Shown: one piece after another, positions 23,623-35,765 of the stretch
Numbering within the stretch: position 1 is the first letter of the stretch
Layout of the letters: the number at the start of each line of letters is the position of its first letter
DNA from: Bolinopsis microptera
Taxonomy: Eukaryota > Ctenophora > Tentaculata > Lobata > Bolinopsidae
Direction: 5' to 3'
Assembly (NCBI RefSeq): GCF_026151205.1
Contig: NC_087079.1
Coordinates: 9,786,635 to 9,850,634, forward strand
DNA length: 64,000 bases
Made by a program: the position numbers and the translations under genes
The notes under the pieces: model-generated
The model's input: the letters and a program-made list of their open reading frames with translations, nothing else
The model's database searches: none
What the model was told of the DNA's origin: nothing

Positions 23623-26506
23623 TCAGTAGTTCGTCAGTCTACATTGTGGAATTAGTTACTGTACACTGTCATCACTAAATTTCTACATGCTACAAATAAT
23701 TTAGCAAATCAGGACAAAACAACGAGAAATACGAAATATACTGTTCAAAGAATACATAGAGATCACGTCTCTGTTACATTACTATCAATATGTTACCATG
23801 GCAACTAATACTGTATCACAGTAAATTTCATTATCAGGTTACCAAAATTACCCACCCTTACAAAAAGTAAAAAGCCGATAATTTGCTCGGCTCAAATAAC
23901 ACAAATACAGATGTCAGAGCGGAGCTAAAGAGCACACAAAGAAGAGAACTACTACAACACTGCAGAGACCAAGCTAAGAGCGAGAGCTACCTTCAACTAG
24001 CGGACTAATAATAAACATCATGTGTACACAAGACACAAGACACATAACTTGATTGCGTTGTACAAAGAGGTAATGTGGGAGTTACTGCTCTCTCTCCGTG
24101 TGCTTGACTGGCGTTGTGGGGCACATGTTTGTGACTTATACGCGTTGTTTTTACAAATCAGTAAAACTACTTCAAGCATGCAGGCGAGCATGGTATTGAT
24201 GATCATGTCTGCTGTAAAACAGTGATCGTTCCGTTATATTTACGTTGCTGAGCATGCAGAATCACGACGGCAATCTTTCAAAGGGCACACAAATAATAAG
24301 CATGAGGAGCCCAATTAAATGATTAGAACAGTCGGAGATGATTCATCATGATCAGATGATTTCTCGATTGATTCTGGAAACGTGATGTTTACATATCACT
24401 GCCGGCAAAGAAGTCTGAATCAAGGATCAATGATCATCTTAGTTGACCGCGAAATAATAGTTACAGAAACTTTATAACTCATACTTTTATGATTGCTCTT
24501 GAATGCCTAGTCTGATAATTGACAGATTAAAAGTTTAGTCAACTAAAACGATAAGTTACTTAAAAAACTATATCGATATGATTGATTGAGAATCTGACTT
24601 TGTACTTCAAATTCAAATTTCATACTTTTGAATAACAGTTAAATACCATCTATTAAAATTCACACCAAATTAAATATTTTAAAACAATTTACGTGAAAAA
24701 GTTGAAAAATGTGGAAAAGTCGCACGACTCAACTTTGTGGTTTGTCATGGTGAGTAATTACAAAATGTTTATAAAATTCATTTCTGCTGTGAAGACGAAG
24801 CATTCACAGTTCATAACCGCAGATGATTAACAGATGTAAGAGAGAGAGTTAAAACCAATCCAGTTTTGAAATTTTTAATCGATCAGGTGTTGTCTACCTA
24901 TTAACACGTTATATACCAAGGCTCCTGTTTTAGATTTGGATATATCTATAGAAGAGGGGCACTTTATAGTTAGAGTTTATGATTAAACGGGACGATTTTC
25001 CGTTCAAAATCGTTCAGTATTCTCCTTATTGTAGTAACATGTACTCATTGGAGTATTTGGTTCTCAACTCGTTAGATTTTTTAGGATTTGCAATAATTTT
25101 AATGGTTTTAAAAGATTGGTTGAGATAATGCTTAACTCTTTCGTTAATTTAGGATTTAAAAAGAAATTATTAAGTAGTAGATACCGACATATGTCGCAGA
25201 AGCATGGCTTTAAAGATAAATTTACTATGATTGATACACTGGACTACTTGCTTGACGATTAGATTACTGCTGGTACCTTCGTTTTGGCAAGTCCGGTGTA
25301 ACGTTACACTGTAACGTGGTATTACATCATGCTAGATGCTGGGGTGAAGAGCTTTATTGTTATTCTTATTTGGCCCGTTTCACTCTGTTATGTTTATGCC
25401 CTACATTTTGTACCTTGTATTAGTAGTGGGCATTGGTTTGGTTTTACACTATTTCAGTTGTTTTAGTTTCTATAAAGTTATAGCTAATGTCTCATATTTT
25501 TACTTTTTACTTAACTTTAAATTATTTTTATTAGGAAAAAGCTTGAGGGAAGATGACAGTTGCATGCATAAAACTAGTTTAAGTCACCAATGCAGAATCT
25601 GAAGTTTGTGAACCTCAACTAAGCCTTTCACTTGTTATAACCGTGTTATTCTCACTTGCTCAGCTGAACATGATAAAATATAACTCAAGTAATATTGAAA
25701 ATTGTCATTAAAGATGGTTATAATTAGTATACTCGTGTCCTAAGACTAGATGTTAGTCAGTTTTAGTAATCTGACTCTTACTCATCTACCCATTAATTAC
25801 TCCTTGACAACAGGAATAATCAACAAATAATATGCAAATAAACTTCAGGAAAATTAAATATCATTCAACATAAAATACTGAAATATAACATTAACCATAG
25901 CGAGATGCCACCCTGCACTTGTATAGATACATTAGATTAAGAAATATGGTAATATCCGTGTTTACTTTGAATCTATGGTATTTAATTAATTTCGACCTTT
26001 GATTTGTAGATCGTTGATTAATAAGGGAGGGAATTACGTATACCACTTGTAAAAACTATATAACTTGTAAAAACTATACCCAGACTGGCTTTCATATTAA
26101 CTAAGGAAATACTTATTTAATAGCTAATATATTGCATTTTTTTAATATGAACTTCCGTTTTACTTTCGGCCGAGCAAGTATGTACTTAGAAAATATAATG
26201 TGCGAAAATTAAAATCCAGGCAAGCTGATCCCGGATATTTTCAGATCAAATCAGTTCAGGAATTTTGTCTTATCAGATTACAGACAGCAGCGTTGACAAT
26301 ATAATGTGGAATTTAGGACTGAGCGAACCAACTTTCGTCTTTCGGAATGTTTTAAATGTATTCGAACTAAAAGGAGTCCGAAGATCAAAGTCTCACTTTA
26401 ATGTTTAATCTTATTTCTACTACTTCGACAAAAACAGCAACTAGACAATATTATACTACTAAACTGTATCAATCTTACATTGGTTTGCTTGCTGCTTTTG
26501 TTGCGG

Positions 26507-26508
<2 letters not shown>
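23623..26508. other. Intergenic region, nothing recognised
   Basis: AT-rich. The small open stretches at 24018-24225 and 25357-25602 have low-complexity or hydrophobic composition with no domain, splice context or coding bias. The region should contain the promoter of the minus-strand gene starting at 23622. Confidence 0.45.

Positions 26509-26538
<30 letters not shown>
26509..26538. repeat. (CT)n microsatellite
   Basis: About 15 CT dinucleotides in a row. The Ser/Leu or Arg/Glu repeats read from it are not coding. Confidence 0.95.
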
Positions 26539-26541
<3 letters not shown>

Positions 26542-26771
26542 GTTACCACTATACGCATGCAAGCAAGCAAACTCATTACAGTTCCAGTATAGGATCGCCA
26601 TTAAGTCGCTATAAACTTATAAAGCAAATAACAGTACAAAGTTATCTAGAAGATAATATCTTTATAACTATATTTAGGTAGATAATATCTGTATAGTTAT
26701 CAAGTACAACACACAAAAATTATCTAGCGGATGTGATGATATTTAGTTGACATGAAATTTGTGGATATCAT

Positions 26772-27183
26772 CACGTGACCTCATCACAACACCACGTGAC
26801 CTCATCACAACACCGCGTGACGTCATCACAACACCACGTGACCTCATCACAACACCGCGTGACGTCATCACAACACCAGGTGACGTCATCACAACACCAC
26901 GTGAATTCATCACAACACCACGTGACTTCATCACAACACCACGTGACGTCATCACAACACCACGTGACGTCATCACAACACCACGTGACGTCATCACAAC
27001 ACCACGTGACGTCATCACAACGCCACGTGACGTCATCACAACACCACGTGACGTCATCACAACACCACGTGACTTCATCACAACACCACGTGACGTCATC
27101 ACAACACCACGTGACGTCATCACAACACCACGTGACGTCATCACAACACCACGTGACGTCATCACAACACCACGTGAAGACTG
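26772..27183. repeat. 21-bp array of overlapping E-box and CRE motifs, 19 full copies plus a partial
   Basis: Each unit has CACGTGACGTCA followed by TCACAACAC. CACGTG (E-box) is intact in 17 of 20 copies and TGACGTCA (the palindromic CRE) in 13 of 20; ten copies have both, overlapping by two bases. Period 21 is two helical turns, so all sites face the same side of DNA. The array ends about 710 bp before the start codon of the secreted protein at 27895. It is open in several frames on both strands because 21 is a multiple of three; those frames are artefacts. Confidence 0.92.
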
Positions 27184-27894
27184 CTCCAGGTTTCTCTGTC
27201 TTTTTTACTTCTCTGATTGTAAGTATGGAAGTTATACATTAATATGCACTGCACTAGAGGGTGAAGTTTTAGTAGTGGAACTATAATATAAATAATATTG
27301 TAGTCCTTAATAAAGTTGGTGCTATATCGCTCTGGGATAATTATAAGGATGAAGTTGATTGAAACGTCAAACTTCAAACCAGTTCCACAAAAAAGGTAGT
27401 CGAGTTTTTATTTTATAATAGATTATGGTGCAGATCAGAAGGTTTACAATATATTATTACAGTAAATTGTAAAAAAACAATTTATCGGTCAAAGCTATTG
27501 TTTTGTAATGAATGACATGTCAGATTTCTGTCTTTCTGGCGACCAAATTATATTATGTAAACAGCAGAAAAACTCTTGTTCGGAGAGGTTCAACAAGGAA
27601 TATTACCTAGACCCGTTAACTTATATAATCATAATTAAACTGGCTAGTGACTCAATAGTATTCAGATCGTGACAATGCCCATAATAGTGAGGAGGTGAAC
27701 CATAGCTTGTTGACACGGTTTGAACTGTTTCATGCTGGAAGCTGATTGGTTAATCGTTGTCACGTGCTTTGCCTCGTCCTCAGTAAACAGATCTCTATTG
27801 TTCAATAACGGCTATTTAGTTAGCCTTATTAACTGGGAGCAATTTAAAAACTTTCACCTTTTACAGTGCCACGTATATTATACAGTTCTCTGAA
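27184..27894. other. Region between the E-box/CRE array and the secreted-protein gene
   Basis: About 700 bases, AT-rich, expected to hold the promoter and 5' UTR of the gene at 27895. TATATTATA at about 27873 is too close to the ATG to be assigned as a TATA box with confidence. A further CACGTG lies near 27762. Confidence 0.4.
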
Positions 27895-28566
27895 ATGAAG
27901 ACAGTCTCGTGTCTCCTTGTGTTGTTCGTGTTATCACATTCCGTAGAGGGGAAATGGAATGCTCAAGCTGTCGTAGCGAACGAGAAATACTCGTACGAAA
28001 AGCAGGAGATGTTTCCCTTGCGTTTCAAAACAGTCACCGCATCACCAAGTCAAATGTGGGTTACATTTTACTACAGCAGCGGATCATGGGGTCAGTTGAG
28101 ATGGTCTGAGAGCACGTGGGGGGTTGAGCTGTACGCGTGTACTGATGACAAGTTGTATACAACCGGGGCTGGAGATAAGTTCACTGATGTTCCTGAGGGT
28201 CCGGACAGGATATGGGAGGTTAGCTGGGGTGACAAGGAATTTTCCGTGAGCTGCAATGGGAATAATGTGTGGAATTTCAAGTACGAAAACAGGCTGAGCA
28301 AGTTTAGTGAGAATTGTTGTGACCGAAAATACTCTGAGCAACGAGGTTCTTTGAGAACTTTCAAATTTAACAAAACTGGGGCCTCGGGTGAGATTTTGAA
28401 TTTTCCGACAGAGTATTACACAAACGATGGCAAAGAAGACAAGAAAGATAAGAAGGACAAAAAGGACAAAAAGGATAAGAAGAAGAAGGACAAAAAGGAT
28501 AAGAAGAAGAAGGACAAAAAAGACAAAAAGAAAGACAAGAAGAAGAACAATGCTGTCCAAATCTAA
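27895..28566 (+). CDS. Single-exon secreted protein with Lys/Asp-rich tail
   Basis: 223 residues. A clear signal peptide (MKTVSCLLVLFVLSHSVEG, cleavage probably after residue 19) is followed by a ~150-residue domain with many aromatic residues and five Cys (one at ELYAC, one at VSC, a CC pair in NCCDR), compatible with a small beta-rich fold. Parts (WGVELYAC, RIWEVSWGDKEFSV) faintly recall farnesoic-acid O-methyltransferase-like beta domains, but I cannot assign it. From about residue 181 the tail is almost only Lys and Asp (KDKKDKKKK units) and ends NNAVQI. Such a tail could bind polyanions or mineral, or add nothing specific. The start has an A at -3. AATAAA occurs near 28929. Confidence 0.8.
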   Translation: MKTVSCLLVLFVLSHSVEGKWNAQAVVANEKYSYEKQEMFPLRFKTVTASPSQMWVTFYYSSGSWGQLRWSESTWGVELYACTDDKLYTTGAGDKFTDVPEGPDRIWEVSWGDKEFSVSCNGNNVWNFKYENRLSKFSENCCDRKYSEQRGSLRTFKFNKTGASGEILNFPTEYYTNDGKEDKKDKKDKKDKKDKKKKDKKDKKKKDKKDKKKDKKKNNAVQI

Positions 28567-30125
28567 CGCATTTTCTCCATACTTTATTATCGTTTTAAAT
28601 CCTTGGAAATCTTATTTAATCGGGACTGACGACTTCTAGAAATTAATTGTGACACATTTTATTTTAAATTGTCAATTAGTTTACAGTGAAATCTTCAATC
28701 ATGTGCATTAAATGTTGTCAAAGATTTGTCAACTTTTAGTTTCCCTAAAATTCAAGGGGTGTTTCCTTTTGTTCAACTTCAGAGTTCACTTTTTAATTAA
28801 AAATTGTAGTGATTTACCATCATAGATCACAGTTCTAGACGTACAGGATTCCAGATCAGAATTATGAATCTACAAAGGACACACACATCCAATAGTTACA
28901 CTGATTCTGACTACAAGTGGTACAAACTAAAATAAAAAGTGGTCCGTGATGACAATACCAATTACACGATTTAAAAAATAAAAACATCGAATTTGAAAAG
29001 TTAAAAAATTTCATGAACATTTTCTGGAAATCGACTTTTTAGTTGTTTTTAGACTTAAAGTAGAGGAGTTATCAGCTGCTTTTAGTTTTCATCGACAATA
29101 TTGTTCGTAACCACAGTTATTGACATAATGGTCAAAGGTTAACTTATGAAATATGAATAACTGTATTTCGTGAGTGATTTTCAATCACACATACTAGAGA
29201 GTGGAGATAGAGTCTAAAAATCTATCTTCTCCAACAGTTTTCGAGCCCTGAAACCTTCATGATATGTTCTAGGGATCATTTAGAAGAGATTGCTCAACCA
29301 GAATTTTGAGATAGGCCTTTAAACATTTTTTATTCGATTTTGAAATGTACAGCAGATGTGCAGATTTGCTGCTTGGAGGGCATGTCTATGAAGCTGATAC
29401 TGAGTCTGGAACTAAGTCAGAAACTGGTCGGTACGCTAACTGCTAACAACTAATTACAACACTACAAATCTATTACATTTATTGAGAATTATGTAATGTA
29501 ACGTGATGGGAATATTGTAAACGGGTCATATCCAGTCCAAACCCAGGATGCATAACATGAAGAATTCGTTGTAACTTTGCATGAAAAGCATTAATATACT
29601 CATTGTGTGGTGGTTAACCCACACCTTGCTTTCATTCTGATTTTATTTGGTACTCGGTATCCAAGTCCTCTACGTGTTCTTTGTTACAAGTATTAGTACA
29701 AGTAAGTGACTGTGTGAGAGTAATCTCTAGATCTCCAATATTAAAGCAACAAGAATAAAGTTAAAATATGATTTACAAGGTAGTTTATACACCCCTCCCC
29801 CCAGGATAATCTTCCTGGCGAGGGTGCCCTCTGTTCATGGCACAGTGCACGGTCAATGTTAACCGTCCTGAAACAATAGCTAAGGATGTCGAGGCGCCGG
29901 GGAATGGGCCCTGGGGACTTGGGAGCGATTATCTGATTATCTCCGCAGCTTCTAAACTCTACAATCTTTACTGCACAACAATTCATATTATTGTAAGTAA
30001 GATTTAAAGAGGGTTTTAAACCAGGCAGCCGGGCAGGTCTCTTTATTTGAAGAGTTAGTCCCTTTTGTAAAGATCAGCTTAGGGAGGCACATTAACTGGA
30101 CTAAACATGAATTAATGAATGAGTA
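28567..30125. other. Intergenic region
   Basis: 3' UTR of the secreted-protein gene, then AT-rich DNA. At 29790-29990 a more GC-rich stretch sits just beyond the LINE 3' end and may be an older repeat. No gene seen. Confidence 0.4.
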
Positions 30126-31111
30126 CTTACTTTGGTTACTTTGGTTACTTTGGTTGTGTTTATCCTCGTAGCAGGAAGGGTCATCAGATTTCTGACCACC
30201 TCGATGGCGAGTAGTCTACCAGGGAATTAGACCAGCTGCAGCTATAACCGGAAGTCGGAGGGTTGTCCGGTATCAAAGCAATAAACTTGGACAAACTAAC
30301 TTTAAACGACTCAAACGTAGCTTCAGCTTTAATATTATCAGGCACTTTGTTCCACAGTTTTGGTCCTCTTACAGCAAATGAGCTGTCATAGAGTGTCTGG
30401 TTGCTCGAGGAACTTAACCTAGACAGGGAAGGGATGATTGCTCGGGTACCATGTCTGGATGTTTTTGTGAACCTTATATTGCTGCAATTGGGGACAACAT
30501 TGTGAAGGATCTTCCACATCATCAGAATAGTGTACCGTTCCCTTCTGCGCTGCAGTGACATTAGCTTTAGATGTGAAAGCCTCTCCCAGTAGTTCATATT
30601 TTCCAGACCGCATATACGATCGGTGAATGTTCGCTGGACCCCCTCCAAAAGCTGGATCTCAGTCACCTTAACAGGGTCCCACAGCGGACAACAGTACTCT
30701 AGTAGGCTTCTGACCAAAGACTTATATAGGGTAGTCATTACGGTCCTATCACGAGTTTTGAAGACACTAAACACCCATGACAGTGTGCTTCTAGCTTTCT
30801 TGACCATATTACCGATCTGTTTGGACCAGTTCAGATCGCTTGATACCATAACTCCGAGGTCTCTAACGTTCTCAACGTTAGAGCCGATTTTGTGAATTTT
30901 CCTTTAACAGTGGAATATCTGTCCTAATTTGCCACTGGACTAAACATGAATAAATTAATGAGGAGAGCCGATTTTGTGAATTTCCCTTTAACAGTAGAAT
31001 ATCTGTCCTGATTTGCCACTGCACTGGACTAAACATGAATAAATGAATGAGGAGAGCCGATTTTGTGAATTTCCTTTTAACAGTAGAATATCTGCCATGA
31101 TTTGCCACTTA
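30126..31111 (-). mobile_element. 5'-truncated non-LTR retrotransposon (CR1/Jockey-like LINE)
   Basis: On the minus strand, 30849-30184 encodes 221 residues of the C-terminal end of a LINE reverse transcriptase. Typical pieces are SSDLNWSKQIGNMVKKA, LYKSLVRSLLEYCCPLWDP, LEGVQRT and YWERLSHLKLMSLQRRRERY, then a stop. The reading frame extends upstream at least to 30898 (NVRDLGV). The 3' end carries a 9-bp tail repeat (TTACTTTGG on the plus strand, 30126-30160). Upstream of the truncation are three ~84-89-bp tandem units (30881-31111) that contain part of the element plus GGACTAAACATGAAT, a sequence also found left of the tail at about 30098. The fragment is inactive. Confidence 0.85.
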
Positions 31112-31244
31112 TTGCCTTACTTAACGACAAGGAAATTTCCCTCCGAAATTGTAGTTATCCTGTACTTTAAAATCTCATTTTTCAAAAGATCAATTTAGTT
31201 CACTGTTCTTTGCCGAGTTTTAATTATTGTTCCAAGATATAGTA

Positions 31245-34200
31245 ATGAAAAAGACACTCCTGTTCTTGATGCAGCTCGCCCATGTGGCAGGATTTGATTT
31301 TGGAAATTCAAGTGTTGAAGACGTGTCTGACAGTAAGTCAATAAATAAGGTCCCGCAAAAACATTGTTTTTAAAGAGTTTTCAAAGGGAAATTAATCGTA
31401 TGATTGGTTGTTCACGTGATTGATCACAATTTTAAATAAAGAAATGAGTTATAAGCGATCAATTTCACGGCACACATTAATATTAAATCGCGAAGTTTGG
31501 TGTCCTGAAATAATTGCGAAAATAAATTCATCACATTAAACTGAATAGTTTTACAGTATTGTTTTTACAGCGCCCTGCTCGGCTGGAAGCTTCATGACGG
31601 AAAGTGAATGTCAGCAATGTGGAGAGAACACTTTCAGTGCTGCTGGAGCTTCTTCTTGTACGAGTTGTCCTGAGGACATGATCTCAGCTGCCGGTTCTAC
31701 ATCAGAGGAGGATTGTGGTAAGAATGTGGCAAGATTTTTAGCAGGTTAAAGCAGTGATGGACCATTACCAAAGCTATTTTTAGCAGCTTTGTGCAGCATG
31801 GTCAATAATGATTTTATCATATTTATCAGTCAAATTATTGCAAAATACAGGATATGCCCTTATTTCAATAACTTATGATTTACTGTCAATAAAAAAACGC
31901 TTACCTTGATGACGTCATCATCACCACAAATCATTTTTTCATATTATTTAAACTACAATCTGAACGATTATCTTCAAGACCTGTTGCCTACAACCTGACT
32001 ATAATCGACTGGCAAAGCGTCTATCTCTGAATATATTTGTACATATATCACGACAATCTGATGTAAAACAGGGGTTCCAAAAAACCCATTTCCCAGTACA
32101 ACCGAAACTTGAAATTTAGTTGCTATATATTATCTAGCACTCTAACAGTCTCTATTACAGAGTCTAGACAAAGACTACCAGGTGAGATAGTGCCGGTTGG
32201 GGCTGAACAATCTGAGGCAGCGTTCAGTGCTTCGAAGACAATTGATCTCGATTTCAAAACAAGAGCAACAATACATCGTTCTGACGGTCAATTATGGTTG
32301 AAGATTTCCCTAGGAAAGGTACACTGCGTAGAAAAGGTTGTGTTGTACCCCCAGGATATGACTACCCACACATGGACCTGCTCAAGAACTGGCTGTGTAG
32401 ATTGCGACGGTGACCAATGTTGGATACTTTCCGTGGAAGTCAGTTCTCAGGAAACAACTCTAAACCTGCCCCCTTTCCCTGACTGCATGTATGGAGACAG
32501 CGTCCAACTACGAGAAAATTACCCTTTTTTTAATGAATTTATGGTGAAGGAAATTGCTATAATCGAGAAACATGGTGAGATATTTTGTATATAATACCGA
32601 CACACGGAAAATTACAATTTAACATGTTTTCCACGATCATTTTAAACATTATTATTAAAGTGGTATATACTCTGAATGAATCAAATATTTTATTCAATCA
32701 TTATAGACTTCCACGCTGATCCGTTAATTTTAATAATTCAGATCTATGTCCTGCCTCCCATCCCTATGCATACACAGACGGAAAGTACTGTTGTCAGTCG
32801 GGAAAGGAGAAGGTAGACCGGGAAGGCTTGCCGGAAGAATGTGACGGCAGTGCGCTTCGAAGGCAGAGCCGTTGCTGTGAAAAAGATAGATACACAAGGT
32901 GCCCCACTCTCACTGGGTATTGTGATTCTTTGCCAGGTTAGCTCTCTCTAATTGCTTTAATTTTTGATAATCTTCCCACTAAGATACGCAACTCAACCCT
33001 TAAAACCATTTATATGAATGGGGTATAGGTTAAAATATGGTAGTTGGAACCGTAAATATTTCCAAAGTTTTTCAAATAATTTATAACATTTTCACAGATT
33101 GGAGAGGAGATGGGAAGTGTGGACCTGCTGCCTTGCTGGCGAATGGGGCTCCAAGCGAGTGTAATCCAGATGATCCAGATGGTAAAGTGTGCTGCTCACG
33201 CGACGGACTGTGTGGAAGCAGTCATGACCACTGTGCTTGCGAGGGATGTGTTGACTACTCAAGTGAGTTAGGTTTATTGTGGAGGATTATTAAACTGGGT
33301 GCAACCATCAGGGGGGGGGGGGGCGTTTGTGTCACTGTAACACTGGTTAATTAAGTGGCCTGAGTGCAAAAGTTAGATATCATTGGAATTGAATCTGTTC
33401 ATAATTTAAGAATTTACGCTATGTAAGACGTTTATTTAATACATTTTAATGTACTTTTATATTACAGGGTGTATGCATGATGATATGGATCCAACAACCT
33501 ACAGAGGAAAGGTAGCTCAACTGAATACAGGAGAAGTCTGCCAAAGATGGGACTCTGCGGAGCTTAAGATGTAAGAAAAGGCTTAGCTTTCAAAACATTT
33601 GGTGATCACATTTCGATTACTGACTAATTGCACTTAATATAATTAAAAACTTTCAAATGTTGGCTAACCATTAATCATCGATAATTTTAAATGTAAAATG
33701 AAGTGATTTATTGTCAATGGTTATTTCAGCGAAATGAGCTCTGAATTAGAAGAAAACTACTGTCGGGATCCAAACAAGTATGTGATATGTATACATTTAG
33801 TCCATATAAACATGTTTCAGAAAAATAAAAACCGGAAAACGGAGAGAATTTTTGTGCATTAAATGTTTTATAACCTAATATAACCGTATTATAATTGTTA
33901 TGCAGAGGCACATATTAGGTGCGGTAAAAAAATCGAAATTATGCGGTACCGCACCCGACTATAAAGGTAAAATGTGCGGTGATTTTTTCGTAATTTGTGC
34001 GGGAATTGTGCGGTTTTCTTTTGCATTTTCTCAAGGACTTTGGAAATTCTAAACGTATAACCGCCGCTCTTATCAAAAATAGGTCTGTTTATGTGTTACT
34101 GAGGGTGTAGTTCTTTACTAAGACCATGATTGAACCTTTATTGAGATTCAGTTATCTGAGAACAGTGACTTGATCTGGTAGAGATCAGGAGACAGTTATT

Positions 34201-35765
34201 TGAAGACGCCTCTTGATAGAGTCGATCAGATCCCATGCGTGATCGCAAATATGTGACACGCTTGTTGGCATTGATCGTCAGTACTTGTGAACCATTTGAT
34301 CCAAGATCCATTAAGCCCACTATAAAGCCAACGCTACCTACTCTATTATCACCAGAGGCAGAAGTTACGAATGATAACTGATACACTATAATCGAAGTAC
34401 GGTAACGACGAGGGTTCCATAACGGCCTGGGTCACGGTCCCGAAAGGGCCTGGGTCACGGTCCCGAAAGGGCCTGGGTAACGGTCCCGAAAGGGCCTGGG
34501 TCACGGTCCCGAAAGGGCCTCGGTCACGTGGCCTAAGCATGAGTTCCAAAAGGGCCTGGGTCATGGTCCCGAAAAGGCCTGGGTCAGGGTCCCGAAAGGG
34601 CCTGGGTAACGGTACCGAAAGGGCCTGGGTCACGGTCCCGAAAGGGCCTCGGTCACGTGGCCTAAGCATGAGTTCCAAAAGGGCCTGGGTCATGGTCCCG
34701 AAAGGGCCTGGGTCAGGGTCCCGAAAGGGCCTGAGTCAGGGTCCCGAAAGGGCCTCGGTCAGGGTCCCGAAAGGGCCTGAGTCACGTGGTAACTGGGTCA
34801 CGTGGCCTAGGTATGAGTTCCAAAACGGCCTGGGTCACGGTCCCGAAAGGGCCTGGGTCAGGGTCCCGAAAGGGCCTGGGTCAGGGTCCCGAAAGGGCCT
34901 GAGTCACGGTCCTATAAAAGGGCCCGACATTTAACATATTTTGGTTTTTACACTCGAAAATCTTAACGCAAAAATTTCAAAATTATGCGAAATTACGCGG
35001 AAAATGCTAGATTATGCGGAAATATGCAGATGATTACAAAATGTGCGAAAATGTGCGGAAAACAATAAATTATGCGGAAGTGTGCGGGAAACGTTAAATT
35101 GTGCGATCCCGCACCCATCGCACCTAATATGTGCCCATGTTGTTATGATACGAAATTAATTAATGGTACTAAGATACTTAATTGGCATACTAATTGAGTG
35201 GTGTGTCTCATCTAGCAAAAATATTTTATCTTCAGTCAAAAAGGCCGGCCTGGGTGCTACAATAGTGAGAAAATATGGGACTTTTGCGATATTCCGATCT
35301 GTACAAGATGTAAGTACAATAAAAAAGGAAGAGAAATCCTCACCATATTATTAAAGTCACAATGTCAAATATATTTTGTGCTGTTAACAGACTGTTTGTC
35401 ACGCTATTAAAATACGACAGCAAATATTGAGAAAATTTCATGCAATCGGACATAAGACTGTATTTAAACGAAGATGAAACTGAAGAGAATGCGACGTTAC
35501 CTCAATAAATTTTTGTTTTAAAATATCTTGCAACACTATAAATAAATGACCATGATTTCAGGGTGCATTGCTTTTCCTGCAAAGTTGGACTTGAATCGAG
35601 TCACCCCCGTTAACGACCTTGATCCGGAAAAGGATCCTATGATAACTGGACAGATTGTTCAATTTAAATGTACCAGGCAGTGGAACATGATGATCGGAGA
35701 TAAGGAACTGACGTGCAAACACCTCTCAATATTCCATCCTATTGATCCACCAAAATGTATATCAG
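31245..35765 (+). CDS. Secreted mosaic protein: Cys-rich, F5/8C-like, hevein-like, kringle and sushi-like domains
   Basis: Exons: 31245-31332 (ATG, signal peptide MKKTLLFLMQLAHVAG), 31571-31717, 32161-32574, 32742-32936, 33098-33262, 33468-33570, 33730-33776, 35236-35309, 35562-35765, all in consistent phase. Exon 2 encodes an ephrin-receptor/GCC2-GCC3-like Cys repeat (CSAGSF, CQQCGENTFS, CTSCPEDM). Exon 3 is a galactose-binding/F5-8C-like domain (WLKISLGKVHCVEKVVLYP). Exon 4 is a compact Cys-rich domain with two CC pairs. Exon 5 resembles a hevein-type chitin-binding motif (VCCSRDGLCGSSHDHCACE). Exons 6-8 form a kringle (TGEVCQRWDS, ENYCRDPN, GCYNSEKIWDFCDIPIC). Exon 9 is sushi-like. The 3' end is unresolved: translation leaves exon 9 in phase 1, and a candidate acceptor TTTTTTATTCAAG lies near 36042. 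MORN5 converges from 36394, so the gene must end before then. Likely an extracellular recognition or matrix protein. Confidence 0.8.
33903..35139. mobile_element. hAT-like non-autonomous element (MITE) with 8-bp target duplication
   Basis: The element sits in the intron between kringle exons 33730-33776 and 35236-35309. Left end CAGAGGCACATATTAGGTGC and right end (reverse complement) CATGGGCACATATTAGGTGC form terminal inverted repeats. TTGTTATG flanks both ends (33895-33902 and 35140-35147), an 8-bp duplication as hAT elements make. No transposase is present. Subterminal sequences are rich in TGCGG/CCGCA. Confidence 0.82.
34420..34912. repeat. 23-bp minisatellite inside the hAT-like element, about 21 copies
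   Basis: Units of GGGCCTGGGTCACGGTCCCG plus AAA with many variants, and a longer-range duplication of a block ending CACGTGGCCTAAGCATGAG. It is enclosed by the element's inverted repeats, so it either moved with the element or expanded inside it. Confidence 0.9.

Noticed and set aside
26743-27286. Three long overlapping open frames of 140-175 codons on both strands
   Set aside because: They are made by the 21-bp repeat, whose period is a multiple of three and whose unit has no stop; no start context or conserved domain.
28084-28560. 158-codon minus-strand open frame opposite the secreted protein
   Set aside because: Antisense shadow of the Lys/Asp tail and body; the plus-strand frame has a signal peptide and conserved-looking domain.
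34349-34934. Pro/Arg/Gly-rich open frames on both strands
   Set aside because: Products of the 23-bp minisatellite inside the hAT-like element.
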